64,000 nucleotides of DNA. Source: Nocardia nova (GTDB lineage Bacteria > Actinomycetota > Actinomycetes > Mycobacteriales > Mycobacteriaceae). Made by a program: the position numbers and the translations under genes. Shown in pieces: positions 51,327 to 59,786 of this stretch (positions within the stretch are counted from its first letter, which is position 1; the number at the start of each line of letters is the position of its first letter). The stretch spans positions 1-64,000 of the forward strand of contig NZ_PSZE01000030.1 of the NCBI RefSeq assembly GCF_002933465.1. The letters are read 5' to 3'. Below the pieces are notes generated by a model. It was given only the letters and a program-made list of their open reading frames with translations. It ran no database searches and had not been told where the DNA came from.

Positions 51327-51866
51327 TCATCGCCGCGCGCTTCCCGCGGGTTTCGGAGCGGAGGCATCGGGCGCTCGTGTGGCCGGAATCTCGCGCGCCA
51401 CGAACTGCTCGATGTCGAAGAGATTGCCGGCCGCACGCTCGCAGACCGCCACCAGTGTGGTGAGCCGAGCCACCTTCTCGAGCTGGTCTTCGAGAAACCA
51501 GCGGACGGACTGTTCGCCGAGATAATCGCCCGCATCACGGGCGGTCCGGGTCAGCGTGGTGATGCGATCGGTCAGCTCCCGTTCGCGAGCCAGCAGGAAT
51601 TCCACGGTGGCCGAAGGCGATTCGAATTCCGAACGCACCTCGTCGGTACCCGTGACCGTGACGGCGACATCCCGGTCGAGCAGATACTGCACCATCCGCA
51701 GGGCATGGGCGCGTTTGTCCTCCGCGCCCATATAGCAAATTCGTGCCAGCTGCGGCAGCCGCTGCGCGTCGAAATAGACGGCGGCGGCGAGATATTGCTG
51801 CGAGGCGGTGAATTCGTGCCGTATCTGCGCGCGCAGGAGTTCGGGGAAGGGGCCGGTACCGGACAT
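51327..51866 (-). CDS. Ferritin-like paralogue with altered ferroxidase site
   Basis: 179 residues, clearly homologous to the adjacent BfrB. Glu18 (HEF) and the DYLGEQ segment are kept, but the ExxH motif reads KRAH (Lys51 in place of the metal-ligand Glu, Asp50 before it), while His54 remains. Iron oxidation at this site is probably impaired. It may be an H/L-type partner subunit or a divergent Dps-like duty. The ATG is at 51866; the LCP stop is only 10 bp upstream, so it is likely in the same transcript. The duplication lies between LCP and bfrB. Confidence 0.85.
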   Translation of the reverse strand: MSGTGPFPELLRAQIRHEFTASQQYLAAAVYFDAQRLPQLARICYMGAEDKRAHALRMVQYLLDRDVAVTVTGTDEVRSEFESPSATVEFLLARERELTDRITTLTRTARDAGDYLGEQSVRWFLEDQLEKVARLTTLVAVCERAAGNLFDIEQFVAREIPATRAPDASAPKPAGSARR

Positions 51867-51876
51867 GCCCCCGACG

Positions 51877-53286
51877 CTACCGGGTGAGCAGATCGTCCGG
51901 GATCGCCTGGTCGTGTGCCAGCGCATCGAAGAATCGGCTCGCCCGATCCTTGTCCCACAGCAGCACGTTGCCCGAGCCCGACTCGTCGGTGAAACCGCCG
52001 ATCGGCACGGTGGTGGCAATCGTCTTACCGTGCAGCGCCCAGCCCAACCGGCCGAGATCCCAGATGTGATCACCCTTGTCGACCTGCAGCGAAGACGCCA
52101 CATCGCGAGCCAGCGGCCACACCTTCAACGGATTGGCGAGCGTACCGGCGCTGGTCGCTTTCTCCAGCAGTGCGGAAAGGAACAGCCGCTGATTGTTCAT
52201 GCGGTCCAGATCCGCTCGGGGCGTGGCGCGGGTACGCACGAAGCCGAGTGCCTGGGGGCCGGACAGATGCTGGCATCCCGCCGGAAGGTCGATGCCGGCC
52301 TTCGGATCGTCGATCGCATCGGGCAGGCACATATCGATACCGCCGAGTGAATCGACCATGCCCGCGAAACCGCCGAAGCCGATCTCGGCGAAATGATCGA
52401 TCCGCAGGCCGGTCGCGTTCTCGACGGTCTGCACCAGCAATTTCGGGCCGCCGGCGGCGAATGCCGCGTTGAGTTTGTCCTTGCCGACACCAGGAATGCT
52501 CACATACGAATCGCGCGGCAAGCTCACCACGGTCGGCGCACCGGATTTCGGGATGTGCACGAGCATGATGGTGTCGCTGCGCTCACCACCGGCATCGGCG
52601 CTGTCGCCGGTCGACAGCTCCTTCTCCTGTTCCGGCGTCAGACCGACGCGGGTGTCGGATCCGGTGAGCAGCCAGTTGGTGCCGGCCGTCTGCGCGACGC
52701 GGTCGGGATAGCCGGCGGACAGAGCGTCGATACGGTGCAGTGAGCGATCCAGATAGATCACCCCGGCGACCGGCAGCAGAACGATGATGAGCAGCAGAAT
52801 CAGCAACCACCTGCCCCAATGCCGTTTCCGGCGGGCCCGCGGCGCCCGTGGTTCGCGCGGCGGGCGTTCGGTGCGGCGGGGACGCGCCGGGGGCGGCGGC
52901 GGTGGTTCCCGGTACGGAACCGGGCGCTGCGTCGGAGCGTGGGTGGGCGGTTCGCCGCCGGGTGCGACGCCGTGGTCGAAGGGCGGCGGGTTACCGCGCT
53001 GCCGGGCCGGACTGCTCGGCACCTGTGACCAGGCCAGCGGTGGATTGCTGCCGTCGCGGCGGATCACCTGGGTCGGTTCGATCGGCGGGCGCCCGGGCGG
53101 ATGGCCCGATCCGGGCGGCAGCGGCCGACCTGAGCCGGGGGGACGACCCGAAGTCGGCGGGCGGCCCGAGCCGGGTGGCATCGGCCGTCCGGAACCGGGC
53201 GGAACTCGCGGATCGTGCCCGTGCCGATCCGGCGGCGGCACCCGGCGGGTCCGCGGATACTGCTGGGGGTCGTCGCCGTTCACCAC
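51877..53286 (-). CDS. LytR-CpsA-Psr (LCP) family wall-polymer ligase
   Basis: 469 residues. A long cytoplasmic Pro/Gly/Ser/Arg-rich tail (1-150) contains repeated PPGSGRP units; one transmembrane helix WLLILLLIIVLLPVAGVIYL spans about 160-180; the extracellular LCP domain follows with RSDTIMLVHIPKSGAPTVVS, LPRDSYVSIPG, and Arg/Asp residues in FVRTRATPRADLDRMNNQRL. LCP enzymes join arabinogalactan or teichoic polymers to peptidoglycan. The start is GTG at 53286 (a second GTG is the next codon). Counterpart of Rv3840 in the conserved order, from memory. Confidence 0.91.
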   Translation of the reverse strand: MVNGDDPQQYPRTRRVPPPDRHGHDPRVPPGSGRPMPPGSGRPPTSGRPPGSGRPLPPGSGHPPGRPPIEPTQVIRRDGSNPPLAWSQVPSSPARQRGNPPPFDHGVAPGGEPPTHAPTQRPVPYREPPPPPPARPRRTERPPREPRAPRARRKRHWGRWLLILLLIIVLLPVAGVIYLDRSLHRIDALSAGYPDRVAQTAGTNWLLTGSDTRVGLTPEQEKELSTGDSADAGGERSDTIMLVHIPKSGAPTVVSLPRDSYVSIPGVGKDKLNAAFAAGGPKLLVQTVENATGLRIDHFAEIGFGGFAGMVDSLGGIDMCLPDAIDDPKAGIDLPAGCQHLSGPQALGFVRTRATPRADLDRMNNQRLFLSALLEKATSAGTLANPLKVWPLARDVASSLQVDKGDHIWDLGRLGWALHGKTIATTVPIGGFTDESGSGNVLLWDKDRASRFFDALAHDQAIPDDLLTR

Positions 53287-53373
53287 CGAGATGGTACTGA
53301 CCGGGGCGTTGTGCCGGTCGGCACAATGCGTCCGCGGGGGTGAATGTGGCTGATTCCCGCAGGTCGCGCGATC

Positions 53374-54168
53374 TTACGGCAGCCAGGAGACGTGGCCGTG
53401 CAACGCGGTGTAGCCGATGTAGGCGACCGAATCGATCGTCGCGTGCGCCAGGATCAGCGGCCACAGCCGTCCGGTCCGCTGCCAGTACCGGCCGAAGATC
53501 ACCCCCATCACCAGATTGCCGAGGCCACCGCCCAACCCCTGATAGAGGTGATAACTGCCACGCAGGAGCGCCGACGCGGCCAGTGATCGGTTCTCCGACC
53601 ATCCGAGCGTGCGCAGCCGGCTGATCAGATACCCGACGACGATGATCTCCTCGGCCACGGCATTCGCGATGGCCGAGAGCACCAGCACCGGCAATCGCCA
53701 CCAGTGGTCGTGCAGGGAACTGGGCACGATCGTCACGCTGAGCCCCAGCGCATGGGCGGCCAGATACAGACCCAGTCCGGGCAGGCCGATCACCGCGGCG
53801 AGGACGAGGCCGGGGACCACGTCACCACGCCACCGCAGCCGCGCCAGCCCGACCAGTCGCGGCCCGATTCCGCTGCGCCACAACAGATACAGTCCCAGCG
53901 CACCCCAGCCGATCAGTCGTGCGACGCTCAACAGCTGAAACAGCAGATCGATCGTCGACTGCGCGGCCCGCGAGGGATTCAGCGCGACCTGCTGCCCGCC
54001 GATTCCGCCCGGTGCCAGCGCGCTTTCCAGCAGCGACAGTGCCGCACCGGCCCCGCTCGTCCCGAAGGTGACGACCAGGACGATCGCGATCTCCACCCGG
54101 ACTGCGAACCGGTCGCGCTCCGCAGTGGGATCGGGCCAGGTAGCTGCGAAACGATCACCCGGAACCAT
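53374..54168 (-). CDS. CPBP-family (Abi) intramembrane metalloprotease
   Basis: 264 residues with about seven transmembrane helices. The protease motifs are Glu173-Glu174 with a following Arg184 (AEEIIVVGYLISRL), SYHLYQG (His of motif 2) and ILAHATIDSVA (motif 3). CPBP proteases act in processing of prenylated or secreted peptides, or as bacteriocin immunity. It lies 50 bp downstream of DUF2470 and 87 bp upstream of LCP on the same strand. I do not recall it in the mycobacterial order between DUF2470 and LCP, so it may be an insertion. Confidence 0.87.
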   Translation of the reverse strand: MVPGDRFAATWPDPTAERDRFAVRVEIAIVLVVTFGTSGAGAALSLLESALAPGGIGGQQVALNPSRAAQSTIDLLFQLLSVARLIGWGALGLYLLWRSGIGPRLVGLARLRWRGDVVPGLVLAAVIGLPGLGLYLAAHALGLSVTIVPSSLHDHWWRLPVLVLSAIANAVAEEIIVVGYLISRLRTLGWSENRSLAASALLRGSYHLYQGLGGGLGNLVMGVIFGRYWQRTGRLWPLILAHATIDSVAYIGYTALHGHVSWLP

Positions 54169-54218
54169 AGGAACAATCTAGGGGTGCTCCGCCGCGAGCC
54201 GCGTATCCGGCCGTGCTC

Positions 54219-54992
54219 TCAGGCGGAGCGATCGGAGCCGTGCATGCGGTCGAAGAACGGGCAACCGGCGAGGATCCGCACCGCGCGGCTCAGCGACTGC
54301 ACATCGTCCACCGGCGCGTGGAACGGGAGGCGCACATCGTGATCGGCGTCGGGTCCCTCGACCCGGAGCGTGACGCCGTAGCGGTCGATGGCCAGCGGCC
54401 GCACCGAACCACCTCGAAGCCGGACCGGCAGATGGCGGGCCAGCCGGGCGATCACATCCGCGTGATCGGAGTCCATATGTTGCAACCAGGCCGCCTCCAG
54501 CTCCCAGAACGGGTCGGCGTCGGCGCTGCGCAGATCGTGCGGGCAGACCGATTCGGCGCCGGCGGAATCGGCGACGACGGCCGATTCCAGCACCACTCGC
54601 AGCAGGGTGCTGGTGTGACCGACATCGAGCAGTCCGGGATGCGGATATTCGCTCGCGACCTGAGATGCCAAGGCGCGCTGGGCATGTCCGGGTACCGCCC
54701 GCACCCGCCCGCGCAGCCAGACGAGCGCACGCACGGGCTCGCGCAACGCCAGGGGTGCGTGGTCGGCCAGCTCCAGCACGCCCGGTGAACCGACCTCGGC
54801 CGCCGCGGCGGCGACCGCCGCCGAATTGCGCGCGACGGCGACGACCACATCGCCGCACGCCCGCAGATGATGCACGGTAGTGGGAATCGGATCGGTGCCG
54901 GGCAGGGCTAGTACGGAACTCTCGGCATGGGCGCACGCACTGCGGATCCGCTCTGCGGCGGATGGAGCGGCGGACGTGATCGTGCGGCGCAT
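54219..54992 (-). CDS. DUF2470 (heme-utilisation HugZ-like C-domain) protein
   Basis: 257 residues. The C-terminal DUF2470 covers about 170-250 (LQHMDSDHADVIARLARHLP, GVTLRVEGPDADHDVRLPFH). The N-terminal half resembles a degenerate pyridoxamine-oxidase-like split barrel without clear flavin motifs. The DUF2470 module is found in heme-degrading HugZ. The ATG at 54992 has GGAGG five bases upstream. An IdeR-type iron box stands at 55035-55053, so expression should depend on iron. Counterpart of Rv3839, which I recall as IdeR-controlled together with bfrB. Confidence 0.85.
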   Translation of the reverse strand: MRRTITSAAPSAAERIRSACAHAESSVLALPGTDPIPTTVHHLRACGDVVVAVARNSAAVAAAAAEVGSPGVLELADHAPLALREPVRALVWLRGRVRAVPGHAQRALASQVASEYPHPGLLDVGHTSTLLRVVLESAVVADSAGAESVCPHDLRSADADPFWELEAAWLQHMDSDHADVIARLARHLPVRLRGGSVRPLAIDRYGVTLRVEGPDADHDVRLPFHAPVDDVQSLSRAVRILAGCPFFDRMHGSDRSA

Positions 54993-55034
54993 ACAGACCT
55001 CCAGTCAAAGACCCAGGATGGATATGGCGAATAA

Positions 55035-55053
55035 TTAGGTAAACCTAAGCTAA
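55035..55053. promoter_or_regulatory. DtxR/IdeR iron box upstream of DUF2470
   Basis: TTAGGTAAACCTAAGCTAA matches 15 of 19 positions of the consensus TTAGGTTAGGCTAACCTAA and contains TTAGGT-AA-ACCTAA. It ends about 43 bp before the DUF2470 start and about 48 bp before the divergent gene at 55101, so it could serve both. Confidence 0.78.
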
Positions 55054-55100
55054 GTCACGGCCCGTCGTTGCGCAAGCATTGCGCTCGCTACGGTGGAAAT

Positions 55101-55520
55101 GTGCCGCACGATTCGACGCCTGCCTCCGAACCCGTTCTGCTGTCGCTGAGCGTGCCCACCACGGGCCCGTCCGATCTGGTGGACGGGCTGGTCCGGCCGC
55201 CGTCGGCGAATCCCCAGGCGCCGGTGCTCGACCTGACCCTGCCCGATGAGCGCGTCGCCGAATTCCTGGTCGGAGTGGCACATTCCGATACCGGATTCGT
55301 CGCCGCGACCGCCTCGGGCGAGCGGGCGGTGGCGATCGTCGCCGCTACGGTGGCCGCGTTGTGCGGCGAGAACATCCGGACGGCACTGACCAGCCCCGAT
55401 ATCGAATTCCTGCGCGGCTTGTCCGCGCCGGCCGTTCAGGCGCTGCGCGAGGTGCTGCTGGCCGTCGAAACCGAACGGGTGGAGGCGGTGACGGCGGCGC
55501 TGCGGGTGCTGACCCCCTGA
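55101..55520 (+). CDS. Hypothetical protein
   Basis: 139 residues, soluble, Ala/Val/Leu-rich and without a recognised domain: LVDGLVRPPSANPQAPVLDL in the first half and AIVAATVAALCGENIRTALT and REVLLAVETERVEAVTAALR later. The GTG at 55101 stands six bases after TACGGT (55089-55094) and has no Shine-Dalgarno, a leaderless pattern. It is divergent from DUF2470 with the iron box between them, and may therefore be iron-regulated. pheA starts 85 bp downstream. Confidence 0.72.
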   Translation: MPHDSTPASEPVLLSLSVPTTGPSDLVDGLVRPPSANPQAPVLDLTLPDERVAEFLVGVAHSDTGFVAATASGERAVAIVAATVAALCGENIRTALTSPDIEFLRGLSAPAVQALREVLLAVETERVEAVTAALRVLTP

Positions 55521-55605
55521 TCGCTCCGCCGCTACGACCTGGGCTGTTACCGCTGGGTACGCACAAACGGCGAGCGCGCTGCCAACTGCCAGTAATGTCG
55601 TATCC

Positions 55606-56526
55606 GTGCCGCGTATCGCCTATTTCGGACCGTCGGGAACTTTCACCGAGATGGCCCTGGCCCGACTCGAATCGGACGGGGCCTTCGACGAGCCGGTCGA
55701 GCGGATCGCCGCGCCCAGTCAGGGAGCGGCACTCGAGATGATCCGGTCCGGTGCGGCCGACGGCGCGGTGGTGCCGATCGAGAGCTCGGTCGAGGGTTCC
55801 ATCTCGGCGACACTGGACGCCCTCGCGGTAGGTCCGCGGCTGCAGATCATCGCCGAAACCGAGCTCGACGTGGCGTTCACGATCGTGGCGAAACCCGGTA
55901 TGGAACTGTCGCGGGTGCGCACCGTCGCGGCCTATCCGGTGGCGGCCGCGCAGGTGCGGTTGTGGCTGGTGGAGCGGATGCCGCAGGCAGCGCTGTACAC
56001 CTCGGCCTCCAACGCGGCCGCGGCCGAGGATGTCGTGGCCGGCCATGCCGATGCCGCGGTCTCGACCACGCTGGCCGGTCAGCGCCTGAACCTCATCGAA
56101 CTGGCCACCGGCGTCGCCGACCACGACCAGGCCATCACCCGTTTCGTGCTGGTTACTCCACCGCGCGAGGCGCCGGCCCGTACTGGCGCCGACCGCACCT
56201 CGCTGGTGGTGCTCGAATTGGCGAACGAACCCGGTTCGCTGATGCGGGTTTTCGCCGAATTCGCTACTCGCGGTGTCGATCTGACCCGGATCGAATCCCG
56301 GCCGACCCGCACCGGGATGGGTACCTATCGCTTCTATCTGGATTGTGTCGGCCATATCGACGACACCGCCGTCGCCGAGGCCCTGAAAGCGCTGCACCGG
56401 ACCGCCGGGCGGATCCGCTATCTGGGCTCGTGGCCGGCCAGTTCACCGAGTGGTTCGCCGCCGCCCGCCGACGAGCCGGCGGCGGCCTGGTTGGACGATG
56501 TGAAAAGGGGGGTGGATGCCTCATGA
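55606..56526 (+). CDS. pheA: Prephenate dehydratase
   Basis: Converts prephenate to phenylpyruvate for phenylalanine synthesis. 306 residues: the PDT domain (about 1-185) has IAYFGPSGTFTEMALARLES, VVPIESSVEGSISATLDALA and the catalytic TRF motif (DHDQAITRF). The ACT regulatory domain (about 197-275) has the Phe-binding signature LTRIESRPTRTGMGTYRFYL. The GTG start is seven bases after TAATGT (55593-55598), so it is probably leaderless. The stop overlaps the next start by ATGA. This cytoplasmic dehydratase is separate from the secreted chorismate mutase at 16270. Confidence 0.95.
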   Translation: MPRIAYFGPSGTFTEMALARLESDGAFDEPVERIAAPSQGAALEMIRSGAADGAVVPIESSVEGSISATLDALAVGPRLQIIAETELDVAFTIVAKPGMELSRVRTVAAYPVAAAQVRLWLVERMPQAALYTSASNAAAAEDVVAGHADAAVSTTLAGQRLNLIELATGVADHDQAITRFVLVTPPREAPARTGADRTSLVVLELANEPGSLMRVFAEFATRGVDLTRIESRPTRTGMGTYRFYLDCVGHIDDTAVAEALKALHRTAGRIRYLGSWPASSPSGSPPPADEPAAAWLDDVKRGVDAS

Positions 56527-57224
56527 CCGAAACCGGTGCGACCCGCGATCCCGTCCGCGGTTCCGGCAAGTTGGTGCTGGTCCGTCACGGCGAGACCGAG
56601 GGCAACGTCGCGAAACTTCTGGATACCCGCGTCCCCGGTCTACCGCTCACCGAACGCGGTGTGGCTCAAGCCAAGTCGTTCGCCGCGCGGTTGGCGGTAC
56701 CGCCGGTGCGGTTGTACTCCTCGCTGGCGCTGCGTGCTCAGCAAACCGCAGGCCATATCGAATCGGTGACCGGTGTGGCGGCCGAGGTGGTCGACGGCGT
56801 GTACGAGGTACAGGTCGGCGAACTGGAGGGGCAGAATTCCGAAGCGGCGCATCGGGAATTCCAGCGTGTCTACCGGTCCTGGCATCTGGGCGAGCTGAAT
56901 ACGCGGCTGCCGGGCGGCGAATCCGGCGAGGAGGTCCTCGACCGGTATCTGCCCGTGCTGGAACAACTCCGGGACGCCTACCTGCTCCCCGGTTCGAATT
57001 CGCGCGACGTGCTGCTGGTCAGTCACGGCGCCGCGATGCGACTGGCGGCCCGTGAACTCACCGGCGTCGCACCGCCGTTCACGACGAACAACCATTTGGA
57101 CAACACCGAGACCATCGAACTGGCACCGACCGCCGACGGCGGTTGGACCTGCGTCCGCTGGGGCCGTTACACCCCGCCGTTCGGATACAAGGTCGAACCG
57201 AACGCCGACGACCCGATGGGTTAG
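56523..57224 (+). CDS. Histidine phosphatase (phosphoglycerate-mutase-like)
   Basis: 233 residues. Catalytic RHGETEGN at 21-28, with SSLALRAQQTA, Glu in VGELEG and HGAAMRLAARELTG completing the site. The mycobacterial counterpart in the same pheA-linked position (I recall Rv3837c) is described only as a phosphoglycerate mutase or acid phosphatase. The ATG overlaps the pheA stop by four bases, so the two are co-translated. Its stop overlaps the convergent espG stop by four bases. Confidence 0.9.
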   Translation: MTETGATRDPVRGSGKLVLVRHGETEGNVAKLLDTRVPGLPLTERGVAQAKSFAARLAVPPVRLYSSLALRAQQTAGHIESVTGVAAEVVDGVYEVQVGELEGQNSEAAHREFQRVYRSWHLGELNTRLPGGESGEEVLDRYLPVLEQLRDAYLLPGSNSRDVLLVSHGAAMRLAARELTGVAPPFTTNNHLDNTETIELAPTADGGWTCVRWGRYTPPFGYKVEPNADDPMG

Positions 57225-58054
57225 CCGACTCCGCGCGTCGTCGGCTTGAAGTCCTCGCGGAGCGGTAGCTTTTCGATGAGGTCCTTGATCGCGGTCCGCA
57301 ATCGGCCCGGTGTCCCGCTTGCCAGCGAGGTCCACATGACCTCGTCGTCGGAGCGGGTGGTGACCCCGATGAATCGCCCGTTGCGGGTGTTGTACACCGC
57401 GATCATCCCGTCGGAGATGTCGCGGCTAGCATCGTTGTACACCACACCGACGATCGAAGCGTGTGAATGGATTTCGACCAGCGCCGAGGCCAGCGCCTGC
57501 GCGTCGCGGGGCGGCCGCCCCACTCGGCCCAGGCGCTGCGCGGTGGTCGCGGCGTCCCCGGCATCACCGAGAATCGGCTTGAGTTCCTCGGTCAGGACGT
57601 TCATTCCGCTGAGCTCGAGCGCCTCCGCCGGACCCAGCGCCGCCATGATCGTGCCCGGCAGGTCGTGTCCGGCCTCGTCGATGCTGTAGGAATTCGGCCC
57701 GCGCAGGGCGACGACGTCGAGGTTGTCGCCCTTGGCGAGGCAGAATCGGTTCACTCGGTCGCCGACGTACCAGCGCATCGAGATCACCCAGTGCGGGCGG
57801 TACAGCCCGCGCAGCCGGTCTTCCAGGTCGTGATGGACGACTCCGTCGACGAGTAACTCACGCGCGGTGAGCGATTCGGCGGCCGCGGTCATCGCCCGGT
57901 CGTGGTCGACGACGTTGTCGTAGCGGCCCATCGCATCGAGCACCACCGGCACCTCGTCGATCTCCAGTTTCTCGAGCAGAAACTGCATCTCGTCGAGCGA
58001 CAACACGACGGACTCGAGCATCGACGGCCCGCGGCCGGCGCCGAGTACGGTCAC
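57221..58054 (-). CDS. EspG-family ESX secretion chaperone
   Basis: 277 residues with the EspG pattern: VVLSLDEMQFLLEKLEIDEV at the start, SMRWYVGDRVNRFCLAKGDN in the middle, and GVVYNDASRDISDGMIAVYN, GVTTRSDDEVMWTSLASGTP near the end. EspG proteins bind the tip of PE-PPE dimers in the cytosol and deliver them to the type VII system. The GTG directly follows the PPE stop; an internal ATG at 58021 is an alternative start. It is the last gene of a PE-PPE-espG set with no ESX structural genes in the window. Confidence 0.85.
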   Translation of the reverse strand: MTVLGAGRGPSMLESVVLSLDEMQFLLEKLEIDEVPVVLDAMGRYDNVVDHDRAMTAAAESLTARELLVDGVVHHDLEDRLRGLYRPHWVISMRWYVGDRVNRFCLAKGDNLDVVALRGPNSYSIDEAGHDLPGTIMAALGPAEALELSGMNVLTEELKPILGDAGDAATTAQRLGRVGRPPRDAQALASALVEIHSHASIVGVVYNDASRDISDGMIAVYNTRNGRFIGVTTRSDDEVMWTSLASGTPGRLRTAIKDLIEKLPLREDFKPTTRGVG

Positions 58055-59230
58055 TTAGCGCGCTCCCGCGACCGGGTCCGCTCCGATGACACCGGGCGCG
58101 ATGACCCGGCCGTCGGCGAAGTGCTCACCGCGCAGGTAATCGTTGCCCTGGTGCTCGCCCTCGTCATCGTCGCTGTTCACCTGGCGGCCCAGCAGCGGGT
58201 TACCGGCAGCGTTGTTCGCGCGGGCCGGCGCCGGTGCGCCCATCTGCGCGACGGGTGCCGTCTCCGCCACCGGCGCGGTCGCGGCCGGACCACCGATCAC
58301 ACTGCCGGCGCCCCAGCCCTCGGGAAGTTGCAGCGTGCCGGCGCCATTGCCGATGCCGACGGTGCTTCCACCGAAGGACACGGCGCGAGTGGCGGTCGCG
58401 GCCCCACCGGCGGCGGCGACACCACCGATGCCGCCCATCATCATCGGCGACATGCTCGCGGCCGGCGCGGCATGGCTGGTGGCCGCGGCGATCGCGGTAC
58501 CGGCCACATTGCCCACCGTGGACACACCCGTCGAGGCCACCGATCCGGCGACATTGGCCGCTTGGGTCGCGGCACTGACCACGCCCGGATCGGTCGCGAG
58601 TGCCTGCGCCACACCGATGGCGGTCTGCACCGGGTCACTGCTGGTGTTCTGCGAAGCCGCCTCGGAGCCGTTGTCGGCCAGTCCGGCGCCCGCCGCGATC
58701 GGCGGCGGCGTCAGGAATTCGGCCGGAGTCGCCGTCATGGCCTCGACCGTGGACTCGTAGGTGTCCATGACCAGGGCGGCCTGCACATCCAGTGCGGCCT
58801 TGGCGGCTTCGGCCGCCTCGGCGCTACCGTCCAGATCGCCGCCGTGAGCATGCGCCGCGACGCGCGCGGCGTCCACCGCGGCGATCTCCGGCAGACTCGG
58901 CATGGCAAGGGTGGCAACGGTATTGGCGGTGGCGTGTGCGGAGGCCTTGGCCGCCATCGCCGCCGCCTGCACGCCCTGCTGTTCGGCCCAGCCGGTGAAG
59001 CCGGCGAGTTTGGTCAGTGCGACGGCGCCGTTGAGGCCGATCATGCCGACACCTAGTTCGGCCATGACCCGGGTGACGGTCGCGGTCGCATCGACCCACG
59101 CCGCCGTCAGCCCACCCCATGCCGTGGCCGCGGCAGCGGCCGGAACGGCATGCGGACCCGCGGTCAGCAAACTCGAATTGCCCTCGGCCAGCCGGGGCAA
59201 CCAGTAGATTCCGGTGATCCCTGCAGTCAT
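58055..59230 (-). CDS. PPE-family type VII secreted protein
   Basis: 391 residues. The N-terminal helical PPE domain covers about 1-180 (IYWLPRLAEGNSSLLTAGPH, a WGG at 38-40, AWVDATATVTRVMAELGVGM). The tip region that binds EspG lies near 110-140. After it come an Ala/Gly/Met-rich region and an acidic tail (GRQVNSDDDEGEHQGNDYLR). The ATG at 59230 has GGGGAGA upstream. Stop and espG start are adjacent with no gap. Confidence 0.85.
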   Translation of the reverse strand: MTAGITGIYWLPRLAEGNSSLLTAGPHAVPAAAAATAWGGLTAAWVDATATVTRVMAELGVGMIGLNGAVALTKLAGFTGWAEQQGVQAAAMAAKASAHATANTVATLAMPSLPEIAAVDAARVAAHAHGGDLDGSAEAAEAAKAALDVQAALVMDTYESTVEAMTATPAEFLTPPPIAAGAGLADNGSEAASQNTSSDPVQTAIGVAQALATDPGVVSAATQAANVAGSVASTGVSTVGNVAGTAIAAATSHAAPAASMSPMMMGGIGGVAAAGGAATATRAVSFGGSTVGIGNGAGTLQLPEGWGAGSVIGGPAATAPVAETAPVAQMGAPAPARANNAAGNPLLGRQVNSDDDEGEHQGNDYLRGEHFADGRVIAPGVIGADPVAGAR

Positions 59231-59274
59231 TGTCTCTCCCCTGAACGAATGGTGTGGTAAAGGATCGGCGCCGG

Positions 59275-59586
59275 TCAGAACTGGATGGCGGCGGTGCCGG
59301 CCGCGTTGACCGCGTCCTGGGCGATATAGGAGGCCAATTGCTGGCGCAGGATCGCGGCCGCGTGATGCAACTCGAGGATGGCCTGCGCGGCCGCGCGATC
59401 GTGGCTGAGTGCACCCTCGTTCAGATGGGTTGCCGCGGCGAGGGACACCTCTTCGGCGCCGGCGGGGACGACGTGGGTGGCCGGACCACTCAAAGCGGTG
59501 GCGGCCGTGAGACGTTCGGCGAGCAGATCGAGTTCCGCCGAGGCCGCGAGGACGACTTCGGGCTGTACACCGAGCAAACCAACCAT
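59275..59586 (-). CDS. PE-family type VII secreted protein
   Basis: 103 residues, all-helical. VGLLGVQPEVVLAASAELDL and VVPAGAEEVSLAAATHLNEG are PE features, and the secretion motif YxxxD is YIAQD (87-91). The ATG at 59586 has AAGGAG eight bases before it. It lies 44 bp upstream of the PPE gene on the same strand, as expected for a co-folded PE-PPE pair. Confidence 0.85.
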   Translation of the reverse strand: MVGLLGVQPEVVLAASAELDLLAERLTAATALSGPATHVVPAGAEEVSLAAATHLNEGALSHDRAAAQAILELHHAAAILRQQLASYIAQDAVNAAGTAAIQF

Positions 59587-59786
59587 GACTCGAACTCCTT
59601 CTTGTGGCGGCTGTGCAAGTGTCGAGGCTGCCCGAGCCCCCAGTGCTGTTCCGGCACAGAGGATCCGGCAGACCCGTCGGTGGAACCACGAGAATTCCCC
59701 CTACGAGATGATTGGACGCGATGGCCCCCGGTTCGGTTCCCTCGAGTCACGAATCGATTCGACTTTACCCGCTACGCGCGTAAAGA

